Positions 1 through 9,469 of a DNA stretch of 64,000 nt are shown piece after piece (the stretch's first letter is position 1; each line of letters opens with the position of its first letter). Below the pieces are notes generated by a model. The model saw only the letters and a program-made list of their open reading frames with translations, ran no database searches and was not told the origin of the DNA. The stretch spans positions 1 through 64,000 of the forward strand of contig NZ_FPAF01000003.1 of the NCBI RefSeq assembly GCF_900116295.1, read 5' to 3'. A program made the position numbers and the translations under genes. The DNA comes from Bacillus sp. 103mf (GTDB taxonomy: Bacteria > Bacillota > Bacilli > Bacillales > Bacillaceae_G).

Positions 1-212
1 AAAAAGCGCCTCTATGTCAGAAGCTCCATCCCCCTCTTGTTCTGAGCGAGCCGCTTCCGCTTTTCTTTATAAGTCGCTGTTATGCAGAATACAACATGAC
101 CGCTACTTGCTTTCTCTTTTTGTTTTAAACTTTGCATGTGGTAGGAAAAGGCCCTGACCGTTTCTATGCGCAGCTAGATGCTCTTGTCCACCCTAAAAGA
201 AAGGGGTTTTTA
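1..212 (+). repeat. Composite intergenic repeat, copy 1 (cut by window edge)
   Basis: Noncoding stretch nearly identical to parts of 7816-8204, 22391-22531 and 59081-59262 (inverted). Its left part (1-70, with the block GAGCGAGCCGCTTCCGC) matches the tandem unit near 7.9 kb. Its right part (71-212) is a more variable tail ending in a short CCCT/AGGG hairpin followed by T residues. The copy probably extends beyond the left edge of the window. No believable coding sequence is present. Confidence 0.8.
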
Positions 213-306
213 ACTTGTATATATATAAATGGAATATTTCTATTTGTTTAAAAGTTATAATTTGTTAAAATAATAGAAAAATATATTAAGATAAAGGGGG
301 GTATAT

Positions 307-510
307 ATGTCTGTTGGACTTATAAAGATGTGGTTTGCTTTGGGCGCAATGGTTCTTATGTTTATTTCTGTTGTTTTCATTTTGCTAAGTCGCCATAAAA
401 TAAAGAATGCATTTTTGAAAGGGTTTACAGCTTTGTTTGCATATGCATGTATGATTGTATCAGGACTTATTATTTTTCTTGTTGTATTTAGCGGACCGAT
501 TGAACAATAG
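307..510 (+). CDS. yphE: YphE-like small membrane protein (DUF2768)
   Basis: A 67-aa protein of unknown function. Two hydrophobic segments (about residues 8-27 and 40-62) flank a short basic loop with the sequence SRHKIK, so it should span the membrane twice. A strong AAGGGGGG ribosome binding site sits just upstream of ATG 307. Its size, its topology and its place directly before the yphF lipoprotein and spoIVA match B. subtilis YphE, which is the basis of the name. It lies 21 bp before yphF and the two probably share a transcript. Confidence 0.82.
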   Translation: MSVGLIKMWFALGAMVLMFISVVFILLSRHKIKNAFLKGFTALFAYACMIVSGLIIFLVVFSGPIEQ

Positions 511-531
511 AAACTAAAGGACGGATTTTTG

Positions 532-1242
532 ATGAAGAAAACGCTACTGATTTTCGTATTGTGTTGTACGAGTATATTATCTGGGTGTCTATACCCGAAA
601 GAAAAGATGCAACAACACGTCATACCATATGAAGACCAATTACAAGCGGTGCAAACAGCAGTTAATACATATAGAGAACAAAATGGTCATATATTGCCTA
701 TTAAAACACGTGATATGAATACACCAATCTATCAAAAATATCCGATTGATTTTCAAAAAATTACCCCTAGACTGATGCAAGAACCTCCTGGAAATGCTTT
801 TGAAAGCGGAGGCATTTATCAATATGTATTAGTTGATGTAGAAACAAATCCCACTGTGAAATTAATCGATGTTCGAATAGCTGAGCGAGTTCAAGATTTA
901 AAGTTAAAACTAAAAATCTATCGTGATGAGCATCAATATCCACCGTTTAAAAAAGTAATTACAGATGGTGTGTATGAGCTTGATTATACTAAAATGGGAT
1001 ATAAAGAAATTCCTCAAGTGGAAAGCCCCTATTCTGGTAAAAACTTACCTTTTGTTGTTGATGAGAAAGGTGAGGTGTATATTGATTATCGTATTGATTT
1101 ATACGATATGTTACAAAAATATGGTGATGAGGTAAAAGAAGGAGAAGATATTCGTCAGTTGCTTGTGAAACATACTCCATTTGTACCGGCATATTCTTTG
1201 CCGTATACAGTGAAGAATAAAGAACCAATTTTTTTTAAGTGA
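532..1242 (+). CDS. yphF: YphF-like lipoprotein
   Basis: A predicted lipoprotein of 236 aa and unknown function. The N-terminus is a signal peptide ending in the lipobox LSGC at about residues 17-20, so the mature protein should be anchored to the outer face of the membrane through Cys20. ATG 532 is chosen over TTG 529 because the AAAGGACGG ribosome binding site is then 7-8 nt away. Length and position between yphE and spoIVA fit B. subtilis YphF. No catalytic motif is visible; the body is soluble and rich in Lys, Tyr and Glu. Confidence 0.82.
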   Translation: MKKTLLIFVLCCTSILSGCLYPKEKMQQHVIPYEDQLQAVQTAVNTYREQNGHILPIKTRDMNTPIYQKYPIDFQKITPRLMQEPPGNAFESGGIYQYVLVDVETNPTVKLIDVRIAERVQDLKLKLKIYRDEHQYPPFKKVITDGVYELDYTKMGYKEIPQVESPYSGKNLPFVVDEKGEVYIDYRIDLYDMLQKYGDEVKEGEDIRQLLVKHTPFVPAYSLPYTVKNKEPIFFK

Positions 1243-1251
1243 TAAGTCATG

Positions 1252-1293
1252 AACCTTTCTTTTAGCGAATAAGTTCTAGAAGAAGGGTTTTTT
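1252..1293 (+). terminator. Intrinsic terminator after yphF
   Basis: The arms AACCTTTCT and AGAAGGGTT (one G-T wobble) are followed by a run of six T. It separates the yphE-yphF unit from spoIVA. Confidence 0.7.
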
Positions 1294-1340
1294 ACTTCTT
1301 GAAATATTTGCATCGCAAATAAAAAGTTTTTTTAAAATAG

Positions 1341-1370
1341 TCATATGAAATTGGGACAAAATCATATGCT
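1341..1370 (+). promoter_or_regulatory. Possible SigE-type promoter of spoIVA
   Basis: TCATATG (1341-1347) and CATATGCT (1363-1370), 15 nt apart, resemble the mother-cell sigma-E consensus (-35 KMATATW, -10 CATACAMT). spoIVA is a known sigma-E target in B. subtilis. The match is partial, so the promoter is an inference. Confidence 0.45.
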
Positions 1371-1433
1371 GTATTGTCCAAACTACAAGAATAATCATGA
1401 TTTATTCCCAAAAATTTTGAGGGAGGGAATCAC

Positions 1434-2912
1434 TTGGAAAAGGTTGATATTTTTAAAGATATTGCTGAGCGCACAGGCGGTGATATTTATCTTGGGGTTG
1501 TAGGGGCTGTTCGGACAGGGAAATCTACTTTTATTAAGAAATTTATGGAGCTAGTTGTTATTCCAAACATTGAAAATGATTCAGATCGCCAGCGCGCACA
1601 AGATGAACTGCCGCAAAGCGCAGCAGGGCGTACAATTATGACGACAGAACCAAAGTTTGTTCCAAACCAAGCGGTTTCTATCCATGTTGAAGAAGGGCTT
1701 GATGTAAATATTCGCTTAGTAGATTGTGTAGGCTATACTGTTCCAGGAGCGAAAGGGTATGAAGATGAAAATGGGCCACGCATGATTAATACACCGTGGT
1801 ATGAAGAACCGATTCCATTTCATGAAGCAGCGGAAATTGGAACGCGCAAAGTAATTCAAGAGCATTCTACAATTGGGGTAGTTATTACAACTGATGGAAC
1901 AATTGGAGAAATTCCACGCCGCGATTATATTGAAGCAGAGGGACGGGTTGTAAATGAATTAAAAGAAGTAGGAAAACCATTTATTATGATCATTAATACA
2001 GTACAGCCATATCATCCCGATACAGAACAACTTCGTCAAAGTTTAGTAGAAGAATATGATATTCCAGTGTTGGCAATGAGTGTAGAAGGATTAAGAGAAG
2101 GTGATGTATATAACGTATTACGAGAGGCGTTATATGAATTCCCGGTTCTCGAAGTAAATGTAAATCTCCCAAGTTGGGTAATGGTGTTACATGACAACCA
2201 CTGGCTTCGTCAAAGCTATCAAGAGGCTGTTCAAGAAACAGTGAAAGATATTAAACGTCTTCGTGATGTTGATCGCGTTGTATGGCAATTTAGTCAATAT
2301 GAATTCATCGATCGTGCAAGTCTTGCAGGGATTGATATGGGGCAAGGTGTTGCTGAGATTGATTTATATGCACCGGATGAATTGTACGATCAAATTTTAA
2401 AAGAAGTGGTAGGTGTTGAAATTCGGGGCCGAGATCATTTGTTAAAATTAATGCTCGACTTAGCTCATGCGAAAACGGAATATGATCAAGTTGCGGATGC
2501 ACTAAAAATGGTAAAACAAACAGGATACGGTGTTGCAGCACCAGCCCTAGCAGATATGAGCTTGGATGAACCGGAAATTATTCGTCATGGGTCACGATTT
2601 GGTGTGAAATTGAAAGCTGTCGCCCCGTCAATTCATATGATTAAAGTTGATGTAGAATCAACATTTGAACCGATTATTGGAACGGAAAAGCAAAGTGAGG
2701 AGCTTGTTCGCTATTTAATGCAAGATTTTGAAGACGATCCACTTTCTATTTGGAATTCCGATATTTTTGGGCGGTCACTTAGCTCTATCGTTCGAGAAGG
2801 AATTCAGGCAAAATTATCATTAATGCCAGAAAATGCTCGCTATAAATTAAAAGAAACGTTAGAACGAATTATAAATGAAGGATCAGGCGGTTTAATAGCA
2901 ATTATTTTATAA
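1434..2912 (+). CDS. spoIVA: SpoIVA, stage IV sporulation morphogenetic ATPase
   Basis: The 492-aa spore-coat base-layer protein. In the mother cell it binds the forespore surface, hydrolyses ATP and polymerises into the platform on which the coat is built. The N-terminal TRAFAC-type GTPase-like fold carries the Walker A motif GAVRTGKST at residues 24-32, followed by a DCVGYTVPGA switch region. The C-terminal region, which in the family contacts the membrane anchor SpoVM, is intact. The start is TTG 1434 behind a GGGAGGGA site. Length equals that of B. subtilis SpoIVA. Monocistronic, with its own terminator. Confidence 0.97.
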   Translation: MEKVDIFKDIAERTGGDIYLGVVGAVRTGKSTFIKKFMELVVIPNIENDSDRQRAQDELPQSAAGRTIMTTEPKFVPNQAVSIHVEEGLDVNIRLVDCVGYTVPGAKGYEDENGPRMINTPWYEEPIPFHEAAEIGTRKVIQEHSTIGVVITTDGTIGEIPRRDYIEAEGRVVNELKEVGKPFIMIINTVQPYHPDTEQLRQSLVEEYDIPVLAMSVEGLREGDVYNVLREALYEFPVLEVNVNLPSWVMVLHDNHWLRQSYQEAVQETVKDIKRLRDVDRVVWQFSQYEFIDRASLAGIDMGQGVAEIDLYAPDELYDQILKEVVGVEIRGRDHLLKLMLDLAHAKTEYDQVADALKMVKQTGYGVAAPALADMSLDEPEIIRHGSRFGVKLKAVAPSIHMIKVDVESTFEPIIGTEKQSEELVRYLMQDFEDDPLSIWNSDIFGRSLSSIVREGIQAKLSLMPENARYKLKETLERIINEGSGGLIAIIL

Positions 2913-2914
2913 TC

Positions 2915-2944
2915 AAAAGACTCCTTATTTTGGGGTCTTTTTTC
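2915..2944 (+). terminator. Intrinsic terminator after spoIVA
   Basis: AAAAGACTCC pairs with GGGGTCTTTT (one T-G wobble), followed by T residues, a few bases after the spoIVA stop codon. Confidence 0.8.
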
Positions 2945-3199
2945 ATTTTTCATAGAAAAACAAAATGTCATTATCTAATACTTTATAGTCGATTGTCAAG
3001 TTTTATCAGTTTTTCGTATTTTCATGGCAACATTTTCTTTAAAAATATTGAATTATAAAGGAGAATCGTATAATATAGGCCTTGATAATGATTTATCTAC
3101 ATCTTTGTAGTATAGAATTTGTAAAAATTGCCTACAAATGAAGGTAAGACTCATTTTATGATCATTATACAGTCGTATCTTTGGGAGGAGGTGAATGGC

Positions 3200-3472
3200 A
3201 TGAACAAAACAGATTTAATCAATGCTGTTGCAGAAGCAAGTTCCCTTTCTAAAAAGGACGCAACAAAAGCAGTTGACGCTGTTTTTGATTCCATCTTAGA
3301 AGCTTTAAAGCAAGGTGATAAAGTACAACTTATCGGATTTGGTAACTTCGAAGTTCGTGAGCGTGCGGCTCGTAAAGGACGTAACCCACAAACTGGTGAG
3401 GAAATTGAAATCGCGGCAAGCAAAGTACCTGCATTCAAACCTGGTAAAGCGCTAAAAGATGCGGTTAAATAA
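3200..3472 (+). CDS. hup: HU family nucleoid-associated DNA-binding protein
   Basis: A 90-aa HU protein (HBsu type) that bends and compacts DNA as a dimer. The body fits the family: the alpha-helical N-terminus starting MNKTDL, the [18 protein letters not shown] beta-arm region and the FKPGKALK C-terminus. ATG 3200 is preferred over upstream in-frame codons because it sits behind a GGGAGGAGGTGA site and gives the standard 90-residue length. About 290 bp of noncoding DNA precedes it, as expected for a strongly regulated single gene. It is noticeably diverged from typical B. cereus HU in helix 1-2, which suggests a divergent member of the group. Confidence 0.96.
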   Translation: MNKTDLINAVAEASSLSKKDATKAVDAVFDSILEALKQGDKVQLIGFGNFEVRERAARKGRNPQTGEEIEIAASKVPAFKPGKALKDAVK

Positions 3473-3490
3473 TCCTTACATATTACGGGG

Positions 3491-3527
3491 AAGAAGAGTT
3501 TCCTTACTTGGAAACTCTTCTTTTTGC
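3491..3527 (+). terminator. Intrinsic terminator after hup
   Basis: An 11-bp perfect stem (GAAGAGTTTCC with GGAAACTCTTC) followed by five T. Confidence 0.9.
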
Positions 3528-3595
3528 TTTTAAAAACATATATATGCTAGAATGTGTTCGTAGCATTTTTAGGTTTTATTCGGGAGGGCTAGTGG

Positions 3596-4165
3596 ATGGC
3601 AAATGTAAACTTAGAGCAAATCGAACATGCAGTACGCCTTATTTTAGAAGCAATTGGGGACAATCCAAAGCGCGAAGGCGTATTAGATACACCAAAACGT
3701 GTTGCGAAGATGTATGCAGAAGTATTTTCTGGTATGCATGAAGATCCGAAAGAACATTTACATAAAGTGTTTGGTGAAGATCATGAAGAACTTGTATTGG
3801 TAAAGGACATTCCGTTCTTTTCTATGTGTGAGCATCATCTCGTTCCATTTTATGGCGTTGCTCATGTTGCATATATTCCACGTGGTGGAAAAGTAACTGG
3901 ATTAAGTAAATTGGCACGTACAGTAGATACAGTCGCACGTCGACCACAACTACAAGAACGAATTACATCAACAGTAGCAGATTCTATTATGGAAGTGTTA
4001 GAGCCGCATGGTGTAATGGTTGTTGTAGAAGCGGAACATATGTGTATGACAATGCGCGGTGTGAAAAAACCTGGTGCAAAAACTGTAACAACTGCAGTGC
4101 GTGGTACGCTCGAAGCAGACGCAGCAGCACGTGCGGAAATTTTATCTTTTATTAAAACGAATTAG
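3596..4165 (+). CDS. folE: GTP cyclohydrolase I
   Basis: 189-aa type I GTP cyclohydrolase, which turns GTP into 7,8-dihydroneopterin triphosphate, the first step of folate synthesis. The zinc and active-site motif CEHH is at residues 78-81 and the third zinc cysteine lies in the EHMCMTMRG motif near residue 150. It starts at ATG 3596 behind a GGGAGG site. In B. subtilis this gene (mtrA) is followed by mtrB, the TRAP attenuation protein; here there is no mtrB and a terminator follows at once. Confidence 0.97.
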   Translation: MANVNLEQIEHAVRLILEAIGDNPKREGVLDTPKRVAKMYAEVFSGMHEDPKEHLHKVFGEDHEELVLVKDIPFFSMCEHHLVPFYGVAHVAYIPRGGKVTGLSKLARTVDTVARRPQLQERITSTVADSIMEVLEPHGVMVVVEAEHMCMTMRGVKKPGAKTVTTAVRGTLEADAAARAEILSFIKTN

Positions 4166-4166
4166 T

Positions 4167-4197
4167 AGGAAAGCAGGAAACTGCTTTTCTTTTTTTA
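4167..4197 (+). terminator. Intrinsic terminator after folE
   Basis: The stem GGAAAGCAG / CTGCTTTTC with a GAAA loop is followed by seven T, immediately after the stop codon. Confidence 0.88.
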
Positions 4198-4254
4198 TCT
4201 CGCTACTTTAAGAGTAGCAAGACCTCCACTGATGGAAGTTTCACTTTGTAATGA
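4197..4254 (+). repeat. Fragment of a bcr1-like repeat
   Basis: Contains the segment CACTGATGGAAGTTTCACTTT, which is one end of the bcr1-like elements at 19042-19199 and 45489-45643. The rest of the element is missing. A short GCTAC/GTAGC hairpin precedes it. Confidence 0.5.
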
Positions 4255-4343
4255 TTTTATGCTCAAGATAAGGTGAATGAAAGGTCAATTTTTCACTTTG
4301 GTTTGTTTCGTCAAGTTTTTTTTTATAGAAAAATGAATGAATG

Positions 4344-4352
4344 TGTTATAAT
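4344..4352 (+). promoter_or_regulatory. Extended -10 promoter for the hepS-menG unit
   Basis: TGTTATAAT is a perfect TATAAT preceded by TGn, about 35 bp before the hepS start. No convincing -35 is seen, which is typical of extended -10 promoters. Confidence 0.5.
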
Positions 4353-4386
4353 AGGTTTTATGAATTAGAGAACAAGGGTGATTTTT

Positions 4387-5130
4387 GTGGGTGAAATCTA
4401 CGGAGGGTTTACGGATATAAAAGAGCAGCTATATAAAAAACTACGCCATCCTTATTTTATAAAATATATTGAAGAACCAGTTGTTGATGAAAAAAAAATA
4501 GCGTTCTTATATTCCATTTTAAAAAGTGCAAACTTACATAGAAAAGAAATTGAACATTACGTAGTAACGATTATGCTTGTACAAATTGCTTTGGACACGC
4601 ATGAAAAAGTATCAAATAAAGAGGAGACCGATGCGTTTCATAAGCGGCGCCAATTAACAGTATTGGCAGGGGATTATTACAGCGGATTATATTATTATTT
4701 ACTTTCAATGAATCATGATATCACATTGATTCGTGCCCTAGCAGAAGGTATTAAAGAGATTAATGAACAAAAAATTATGCTATATCAGCAAACGTATGAA
4801 ACGATAGAAGAAATGTTAAACAGTGTAGGAATGATTGAATCGGCTCTTTTACAGAAAACGTGTGACCATTTTCAAGTGACGCATGTAAAGTCTGCAATTA
4901 CTAACATGTTAACAATAGATCGTTTGCAAACTGAGTATCAAATATACATGAAGAAAGAATTGTCACCTGTGTTTGCTGCATTTCAAAAGATTTTATCTTA
5001 TGATGATGAAATAAAAGTAGAAAACGTATACAGTGAATTGATAAGGAAAATGAGAAGTCAGATCAATACTTTGATCCAAAATAATACAGGGATTGAAACG
5101 TTTTTTTCCACATTGAAAGAAGCCACTTGA
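4387..5130 (+). CDS. hepS: Heptaprenyl diphosphate synthase, component I
   Basis: A 247-aa non-catalytic subunit of heptaprenyl diphosphate synthase. With HepT it makes the C35 side chain of menaquinone-7. GTG 4387 is chosen because the protein then begins MGEIYGGF, which lines up with the B. subtilis HepS N-terminus (MQDIYG); GTG 4378 would add three residues and has a worse ribosome binding site. The sequence is all-helical and lacks Asp-rich motifs, as expected for component I. It is 35 bp upstream of menG and close to hepT, the usual menaquinone arrangement. Confidence 0.9.
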   Translation: MGEIYGGFTDIKEQLYKKLRHPYFIKYIEEPVVDEKKIAFLYSILKSANLHRKEIEHYVVTIMLVQIALDTHEKVSNKEETDAFHKRRQLTVLAGDYYSGLYYYLLSMNHDITLIRALAEGIKEINEQKIMLYQQTYETIEEMLNSVGMIESALLQKTCDHFQVTHVKSAITNMLTIDRLQTEYQIYMKKELSPVFAAFQKILSYDDEIKVENVYSELIRKMRSQINTLIQNNTGIETFFSTLKEAT

Positions 5131-5165
5131 ACATTTTGAATTTACAGTTGGAAGAAGGGTAAAGC

Positions 5166-5873
5166 ATGCAACAATCAAAAGAAGAAAGAGTACATGACGT
5201 ATTTGAGAAGATATACAATAAATACGATGTAATGAATTCGGTTATTAGCTTTCAAAGACATAAAGCATGGCGCAAAGAAACAATGCGAATTATGGATGTT
5301 CAACCGGGCAGCATAGCGCTTGATGTATGTTGTGGAACGGCTGACTGGACGATTGGGCTTGCTGAGGCAGTCGGTTCTAATGGGAAAGTATATGGATTAG
5401 ATTTTAGTAAAAATATGCTTTCTGTTGGAAAAGAGAAAGTGGCAGCTTTACAATTAGATCAAGTAGAATTACTTCATGGTAATGCAATGGAATTGCCATT
5501 TGAGGATAATACGTTTGATTATGTCACAATTGGATTTGGACTCCGAAATGTGCCAGATTATATGCACGTATTAAAAGAAATGACACGTGTTGTAAAACCG
5601 GGTGGAAAGGTCATTTGTTTAGAAACATCTCAGCCGACAACGATTGGAATTCGGCAAGGTTACATGATATATTTTAAATATATCATGCCGTTATTTGGAA
5701 AGTTATTTGCGAAAAGTTACAAAGAATATTCATGGTTACAAGAATCTGCGAGTACATTTCCAGGGATGAAAGAATTGGCTCGTATGTTTGAAAAAGCTGG
5801 ATTAGAACAAGTGCGAGTAAAGCCATTTACTTTTGGAGTAGCAGCAATGCACTTAGGATATAAACCGAAGTAA
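5166..5873 (+). CDS. menG: Demethylmenaquinone methyltransferase
   Basis: 235-aa SAM-dependent methyltransferase of the UbiE/MenG family that methylates demethylmenaquinone in the last step of menaquinone synthesis. The SAM-binding motif I reads DVCCGTADW at about residues 51-59. The downstream motif GFGLRNVPD and the RVVKPGGK segment are also typical. ATG 5166 is behind GAAGAAGGG. It lies between hepS and hepT, so three genes of one pathway are adjacent, although a repeat element separates menG from hepT. Confidence 0.96.
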   Translation: MQQSKEERVHDVFEKIYNKYDVMNSVISFQRHKAWRKETMRIMDVQPGSIALDVCCGTADWTIGLAEAVGSNGKVYGLDFSKNMLSVGKEKVAALQLDQVELLHGNAMELPFEDNTFDYVTIGFGLRNVPDYMHVLKEMTRVVKPGGKVICLETSQPTTIGIRQGYMIYFKYIMPLFGKLFAKSYKEYSWLQESASTFPGMKELARMFEKAGLEQVRVKPFTFGVAAMHLGYKPK

Positions 5874-5876
5874 ACG

Positions 5877-6007
5877 AGGGAATGTATTCTTTGTTGATGG
5901 AAAGCCCTCAGCAATCGGGCGCACACTAGAAGTTATCTCCCACTTATCTTTTTTATTTTCTTATAATTTTGAGGTGGGAGTCTTATTATTCGTTAGAGCG
6001 GGATAAA
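5877..6007 (+). repeat. Degenerate bcr1-like repeat between menG and hepT
   Basis: Shares with the element at 19042-19199 the series CAATCGGGC, a CTCCCAC / GAGGTGGGAG stem, and the terminal GCGGGATAAA. The other half has diverged. It sits inside what is otherwise a compact operon and must be transcribed with it. Confidence 0.6.
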
Positions 6008-6040
6008 ATAGAAAAGAAGTTTTAGGTTAAGGTGAACGAT

Positions 6041-7003
6041 ATGAAGTTACAACTTATGTATTCTTTTTTACGATCGGATATTGATAAAATTGAGAAAGAA
6101 CTAAAAATAGTTGTTGCTTCTGAGCAACAATTGCTGGAAGAAGCAGCGTTGCAATTGATTGAGGCCGGTGGAAAACGAATTCGACCTGTTTTCGTTCTGC
6201 TTGCAGGGAAATTTGGCGATTATAAGCTTGATGTGATTAAGCATGTTGCGGTTGCGTTAGAGCTTATCCATATGGCTTCTCTTGTGCATGATGATGTAAT
6301 TGATGCCGCTCTTTTAAGAAGAGGAAGTGCGACTGTAAATGCCAATTGGGGTGATCGCATTGCAATGTATACAGGTGACTATCTATTTGCAAAGTCTCTG
6401 GAATGCATTACAAATTTAGAAAATCCAGAAGTACATAAAGCATTATCAAATACAATTCTTGAAGTGTGTAAAGGTGAAATTGAGCAAATTAAAGATAAGT
6501 ATGATTTTGGACAAAATTTACGAACGTATTTACGCCGTATTAAACGGAAAACGGCATTGTTAATTGCAGCTAGCTGTCAATTGGGTGCAATTGCATCTGG
6601 AGCTTGCCGTGATACTGTAAATCGTTTGTTTTGGTATGGGTACTTTGTCGGTATGTCATATCAAATTATTGATGATATTTTAGATTTTGTGTCCACAGAA
6701 GAAAAGCTTGGAAAGCCAGCGGGTGGAGATTTATTACAAGGTAATATCACACTTCCTGTTTTATATGCAATGGAAGATCGTAAACTTCGTGAGAGAATTG
6801 TTTGCGTAAATGAAAATACGTCTTCAGATGAAATGAAAGAAATTATTGAAGCAGTCAAAAATAGTGATGCAATTGATCGAGCTTTTGCATTTAGCGAAAG
6901 ATATTTACATAAGGCATTAGAAGTTATTAAGCCGTTGCCTCGTGGACAGGCAAAACTGGCGTTGCAAAATGTTGCGAAGTATATTGGAAAACGTAAATTT
7001 TAA
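6041..7003 (+). CDS. hepT: Heptaprenyl diphosphate synthase, component II
   Basis: 320-aa catalytic prenyltransferase subunit that extends farnesyl diphosphate with isopentenyl diphosphate to C35, working with HepS. The first Asp-rich motif DDVID is at residues 84-88 and the second, DDILD, lies near residue 211. The GGKRIRP motif at 43-49 is also present. ATG 6041 is preferred over GTG 6032 since AAGGTGA then serves as the ribosome binding site. The C-terminus YIGKRKF is identical to that of B. subtilis HepT. Confidence 0.96.
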   Translation: MKLQLMYSFLRSDIDKIEKELKIVVASEQQLLEEAALQLIEAGGKRIRPVFVLLAGKFGDYKLDVIKHVAVALELIHMASLVHDDVIDAALLRRGSATVNANWGDRIAMYTGDYLFAKSLECITNLENPEVHKALSNTILEVCKGEIEQIKDKYDFGQNLRTYLRRIKRKTALLIAASCQLGAIASGACRDTVNRLFWYGYFVGMSYQIIDDILDFVSTEEKLGKPAGGDLLQGNITLPVLYAMEDRKLRERIVCVNENTSSDEMKEIIEAVKNSDAIDRAFAFSERYLHKALEVIKPLPRGQAKLALQNVAKYIGKRKF

Positions 7004-7125
7004 ATGTTTTTCGAAAAAAATAATAATCTCTCCATTTCAAAACTATTGCACAATTCTGATAAGGGTGATACTATGTGTTTGGGGATATACAATCATATAC
7101 ATAATGAGAAGTGGAGAGATTTATT

Positions 7126-7572
7126 ATGGAAAAAACGTTCTTAATGGTAAAACCAGATGGTGTACAGCGTGCAATCATTGGGGAGGTTGTTGCTAGATTT
7201 GAAAGAAAGGGCTTTCAATTAGTTGGTGCTAAGCTTATGCAAATCACACCAGAGATTGCTGGAGAGCACTACGCTGAACATAAAGAAAAACCATTCTTCG
7301 GCGAATTAGTAGATTTCATTACATCTGGACCTGTTTTTGCAATGGTATGGCAAGGTGAAGGTGTTGTTGAAACAGCTCGTAATATGATGGGAAAAACAAA
7401 ACCAAGTGAAGCTGCACCTGGTACAATTCGCGGTGATTTTGGACTAACAGTTGGAAAAAATATTATTCACGGTTCAGATTCTCTTGAAAGTGCAGAACGT
7501 GAAATTGGTATTTTCTTTAAAAAAGAAGAGCTAATTGAGTACTCTAGAGTAATGAATGAGTGGATTTACTAA
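7126..7572 (+). CDS. ndk: Nucleoside diphosphate kinase
   Basis: 148-aa enzyme that passes the gamma phosphate of ATP to other (d)NDPs through a phospho-histidine. The active-site segment NIIHGSDS places the catalytic His near residue 115. The N-terminal [13 protein letters not shown] motif is standard. ATG 7126 is used because GTG 7111 lies inside the ribosome binding site GTGGAGAG. In B. subtilis ndk is followed by cheR; here cheR is absent and a terminator and repeat cluster follow. Confidence 0.97.
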   Translation: MEKTFLMVKPDGVQRAIIGEVVARFERKGFQLVGAKLMQITPEIAGEHYAEHKEKPFFGELVDFITSGPVFAMVWQGEGVVETARNMMGKTKPSEAAPGTIRGDFGLTVGKNIIHGSDSLESAEREIGIFFKKEELIEYSRVMNEWIY

Positions 7573-7624
7573 TTATTTTGAAATAATTTGTAATCGCTTT
7601 AAAAATAGTAGCTATAATGGAAAA

Positions 7625-7667
7625 GGCGCAAGAAAGGATGGTCACATTCCTTCTTGCGCTTTTTTAT
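7625..7667 (+). terminator. Intrinsic terminator after ndk
   Basis: GCGCAAGAAAGGATG pairs with CATTCCTTCTTGCGC, with two internal mismatches, followed by six T. Confidence 0.88.
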
Positions 7668-7815
7668 TTCATTTTGATGTTTCAATATCTTTGTTTAGCT
7701 CTGCCTCCTAAGCCCTCATATCTAAGAACCTTCCACACGAGAAGATAAAAAGCACCTTCTGTGTGAAAGAACCTTAGCCAAGGGGCCTAAACAGTCAGCT
7801 CCGCTTTTCTTTATA
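7668..7815. other. Intergenic spacer leading into the repeat cluster
   Basis: No gene is visible. The last 25 bases (CAGCTCCGCTTTTCTTTAT) resemble the end of the 123-bp repeat unit that follows, so a partial decayed unit probably begins here. The rest has a short imperfect palindrome (CACACGAGAAG and CTTCTGTGTG). Confidence 0.4.
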
Positions 7816-8204
7816 ATCCAGCTCCAGCGGCTAGAACAGTCGGTGGCTTCGCGTCTTCCGCCGAGGCAAAAAGCGCCTCTATGTCAGAAGCTCCATCCCC
7901 CTCTTGTTCTGAGCGAGCCGCTTCCGCTTTTCTTTATGATCCAGCTCCAGCGGCTAGAACAGTCGGTGGCTTCGCGTCTTCCGCCGAGGCAAAAAGCGCC
8001 TCTATGTCAGAAGCTCCATCCCCCTCTTGTTCTGAGCGAGCCGCTTCCGCTTTTCTTTATAAGCCACTGCCATGCAGAACAAAAAGGAACTTGCACTTGT
8101 TTTTTCTCTTTTTTTTTAACCTCGCATGTGGCAGAAAAAGGTCATGACCGCTTCTATGCATGGCCAGATGCTCTCGTCCTCCCTAAGAAGAAAGAGAGTT
8201 TTTA
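7816..8204 (+). repeat. Composite intergenic repeat, copy 2, with tandem 123-bp duplication
   Basis: Two head-to-tail units of 123 bp (7816-7938 and 7939-8060 plus one base) are almost identical, each starting ATCCAGCTCCAGCGGC and ending CCGCTTTTCTTTAT. They are followed by the same variable tail (8061-8204) as in copies 1, 3 and 4, ending with a small hairpin and T-run. The two open frames that cross this region follow the repeat and have no coding character. This copy separates ndk from aroC. Confidence 0.88.
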
Positions 8205-8296
8205 GGTCGTTTCTTCAATTCGTACTTATATAGTTACGAAACAATAAAGGTTATGATATAGTGTTACATAAATACTGAAGTAAAGGGGAGTAACCG

Positions 8297-9469
8297 ATGC
8301 GATATATAACAGCTGGTGAATCTCACGGACCACAACTAACGACAATATTAGAGGGGATTCCGGCAGGTTTATCTTTAGTAGCAAATGATATTAATACGGA
8401 GTTAGAAAGAAGACAAAAAGGCTACGGACGTGGACGCCGCATGCAAATTGAAAAAGATCAAGTTCAAATTTTAAGCGGTGTTCGCCATGGATATACAATT
8501 GGTGCACCCATTACGCTTGTTGTCGAAAATCGTGATTTTGCACATTGGACAAAAATTATGGGCGCAGAACCGTTAACAGATGAAGAATCAAAAGAAATAA
8601 AACGGCAAATTACACGACCACGTCCAGGACATGCAGATTTAAACGGGGCAATTAAATATGGACATCGTGATATGCGAAATGTATTAGAGAGATCTTCTGC
8701 TAGAGAAACGACGGTTCGTGTTGCTGCTGGAGCTGTTGCAAAGCGTATTTTAGAAGAATTAGGGATAAAAGTAGCAGGACATGTCATTGAAATTGGAGGA
8801 GTAAAAGCAGAAAAGCAGTCGTATACCTCTATTGAAGAACTACAAACGATTACAGAGGCATCTTCTGTTCGTTGTTTAGATGAAGATGCAGGAAAGAAAA
8901 TGATGCAAGCAATTGATGATGCGAAAGCAAACGGGGATTCTATCGGAGGAATCGTTGAAGTTGTTGTCGAAGGGATGCCGATTGGTGTCGGAAGTTATGT
9001 GCATTACGACTGTAAATTAGATGCAAAACTTGCAGCTGCGATCATGAGTATTAATGCATTTAAAGGTGTGGAGATTGGAATTGGTTTTGAAGCAGCTCAT
9101 AAGCCTGGAAGCCTTGTTCATGACGAGATTTTATGGGACAAGGATCATGGGTATACAAGACGTACAAATAACGCAGGTGGATTAGAGGGCGGTATGACGA
9201 CTGGGATGCCAGTTATTGTTCGCGGGGTTATGAAACCAATTCCAACTTTGTATAAACCGTTGCAAAGTATAGATATTGATACGAAAGAAGTGTTTCAAGC
9301 AAGTATTGAACGTTCAGATAGCTGTGCAGTGCCAGCAGCTAGTGTTGTAGCAGAGGCCGTTGTAGCTTGGGAACTTGCAGCAGCTGTAATCAAACAATTT
9401 GGAACGGATCGCATCGATTTAATTCGTGAAAATATAAAGAAACATAACGAATATGCGAGGGAGTTTTAA
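8297..9469 (+). CDS. aroC: Chorismate synthase
   Basis: 390-aa FMN-dependent enzyme converting 5-enolpyruvylshikimate 3-phosphate to chorismate, the branch point of the aromatic pathway. Family signatures include GESHGP near residue 7, GHADLNG near 115 and the [12 protein letters not shown] block near 136. It begins at ATG 8297 behind AAAGGGGAG and its stop overlaps the aroB start by one base (TAATG), showing a translationally coupled aroC-aroB-aroH unit. Called aroF in B. subtilis. Confidence 0.97.
   Translation: MRYITAGESHGPQLTTILEGIPAGLSLVANDINTELERRQKGYGRGRRMQIEKDQVQILSGVRHGYTIGAPITLVVENRDFAHWTKIMGAEPLTDEESKEIKRQITRPRPGHADLNGAIKYGHRDMRNVLERSSARETTVRVAAGAVAKRILEELGIKVAGHVIEIGGVKAEKQSYTSIEELQTITEASSVRCLDEDAGKKMMQAIDDAKANGDSIGGIVEVVVEGMPIGVGSYVHYDCKLDAKLAAAIMSINAFKGVEIGIGFEAAHKPGSLVHDEILWDKDHGYTRRTNNAGGLEGGMTTGMPVIVRGVMKPIPTLYKPLQSIDIDTKEVFQASIERSDSCAVPAASVVAEAVVAWELAAAVIKQFGTDRIDLIRENIKKHNEYAREF

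Noticed and set aside
3508-3741. Open frame overlapping folE in another register
   Set aside because: No ribosome binding site or domain; folE fully explains the region.
7843-8205. Open frames of 120 and 88 codons in the ndk-aroC gap
   Set aside because: They follow the 123-bp DNA repeat exactly, repeat their own sequence, lack ribosome binding sites and recur as pieces at other repeat copies.
8205-8296. T-box or other amino-acid riboswitch before aroC
   Set aside because: No GGGTGGNACCGCG block or specifier-loop layout is present in the 90 bp before the gene.
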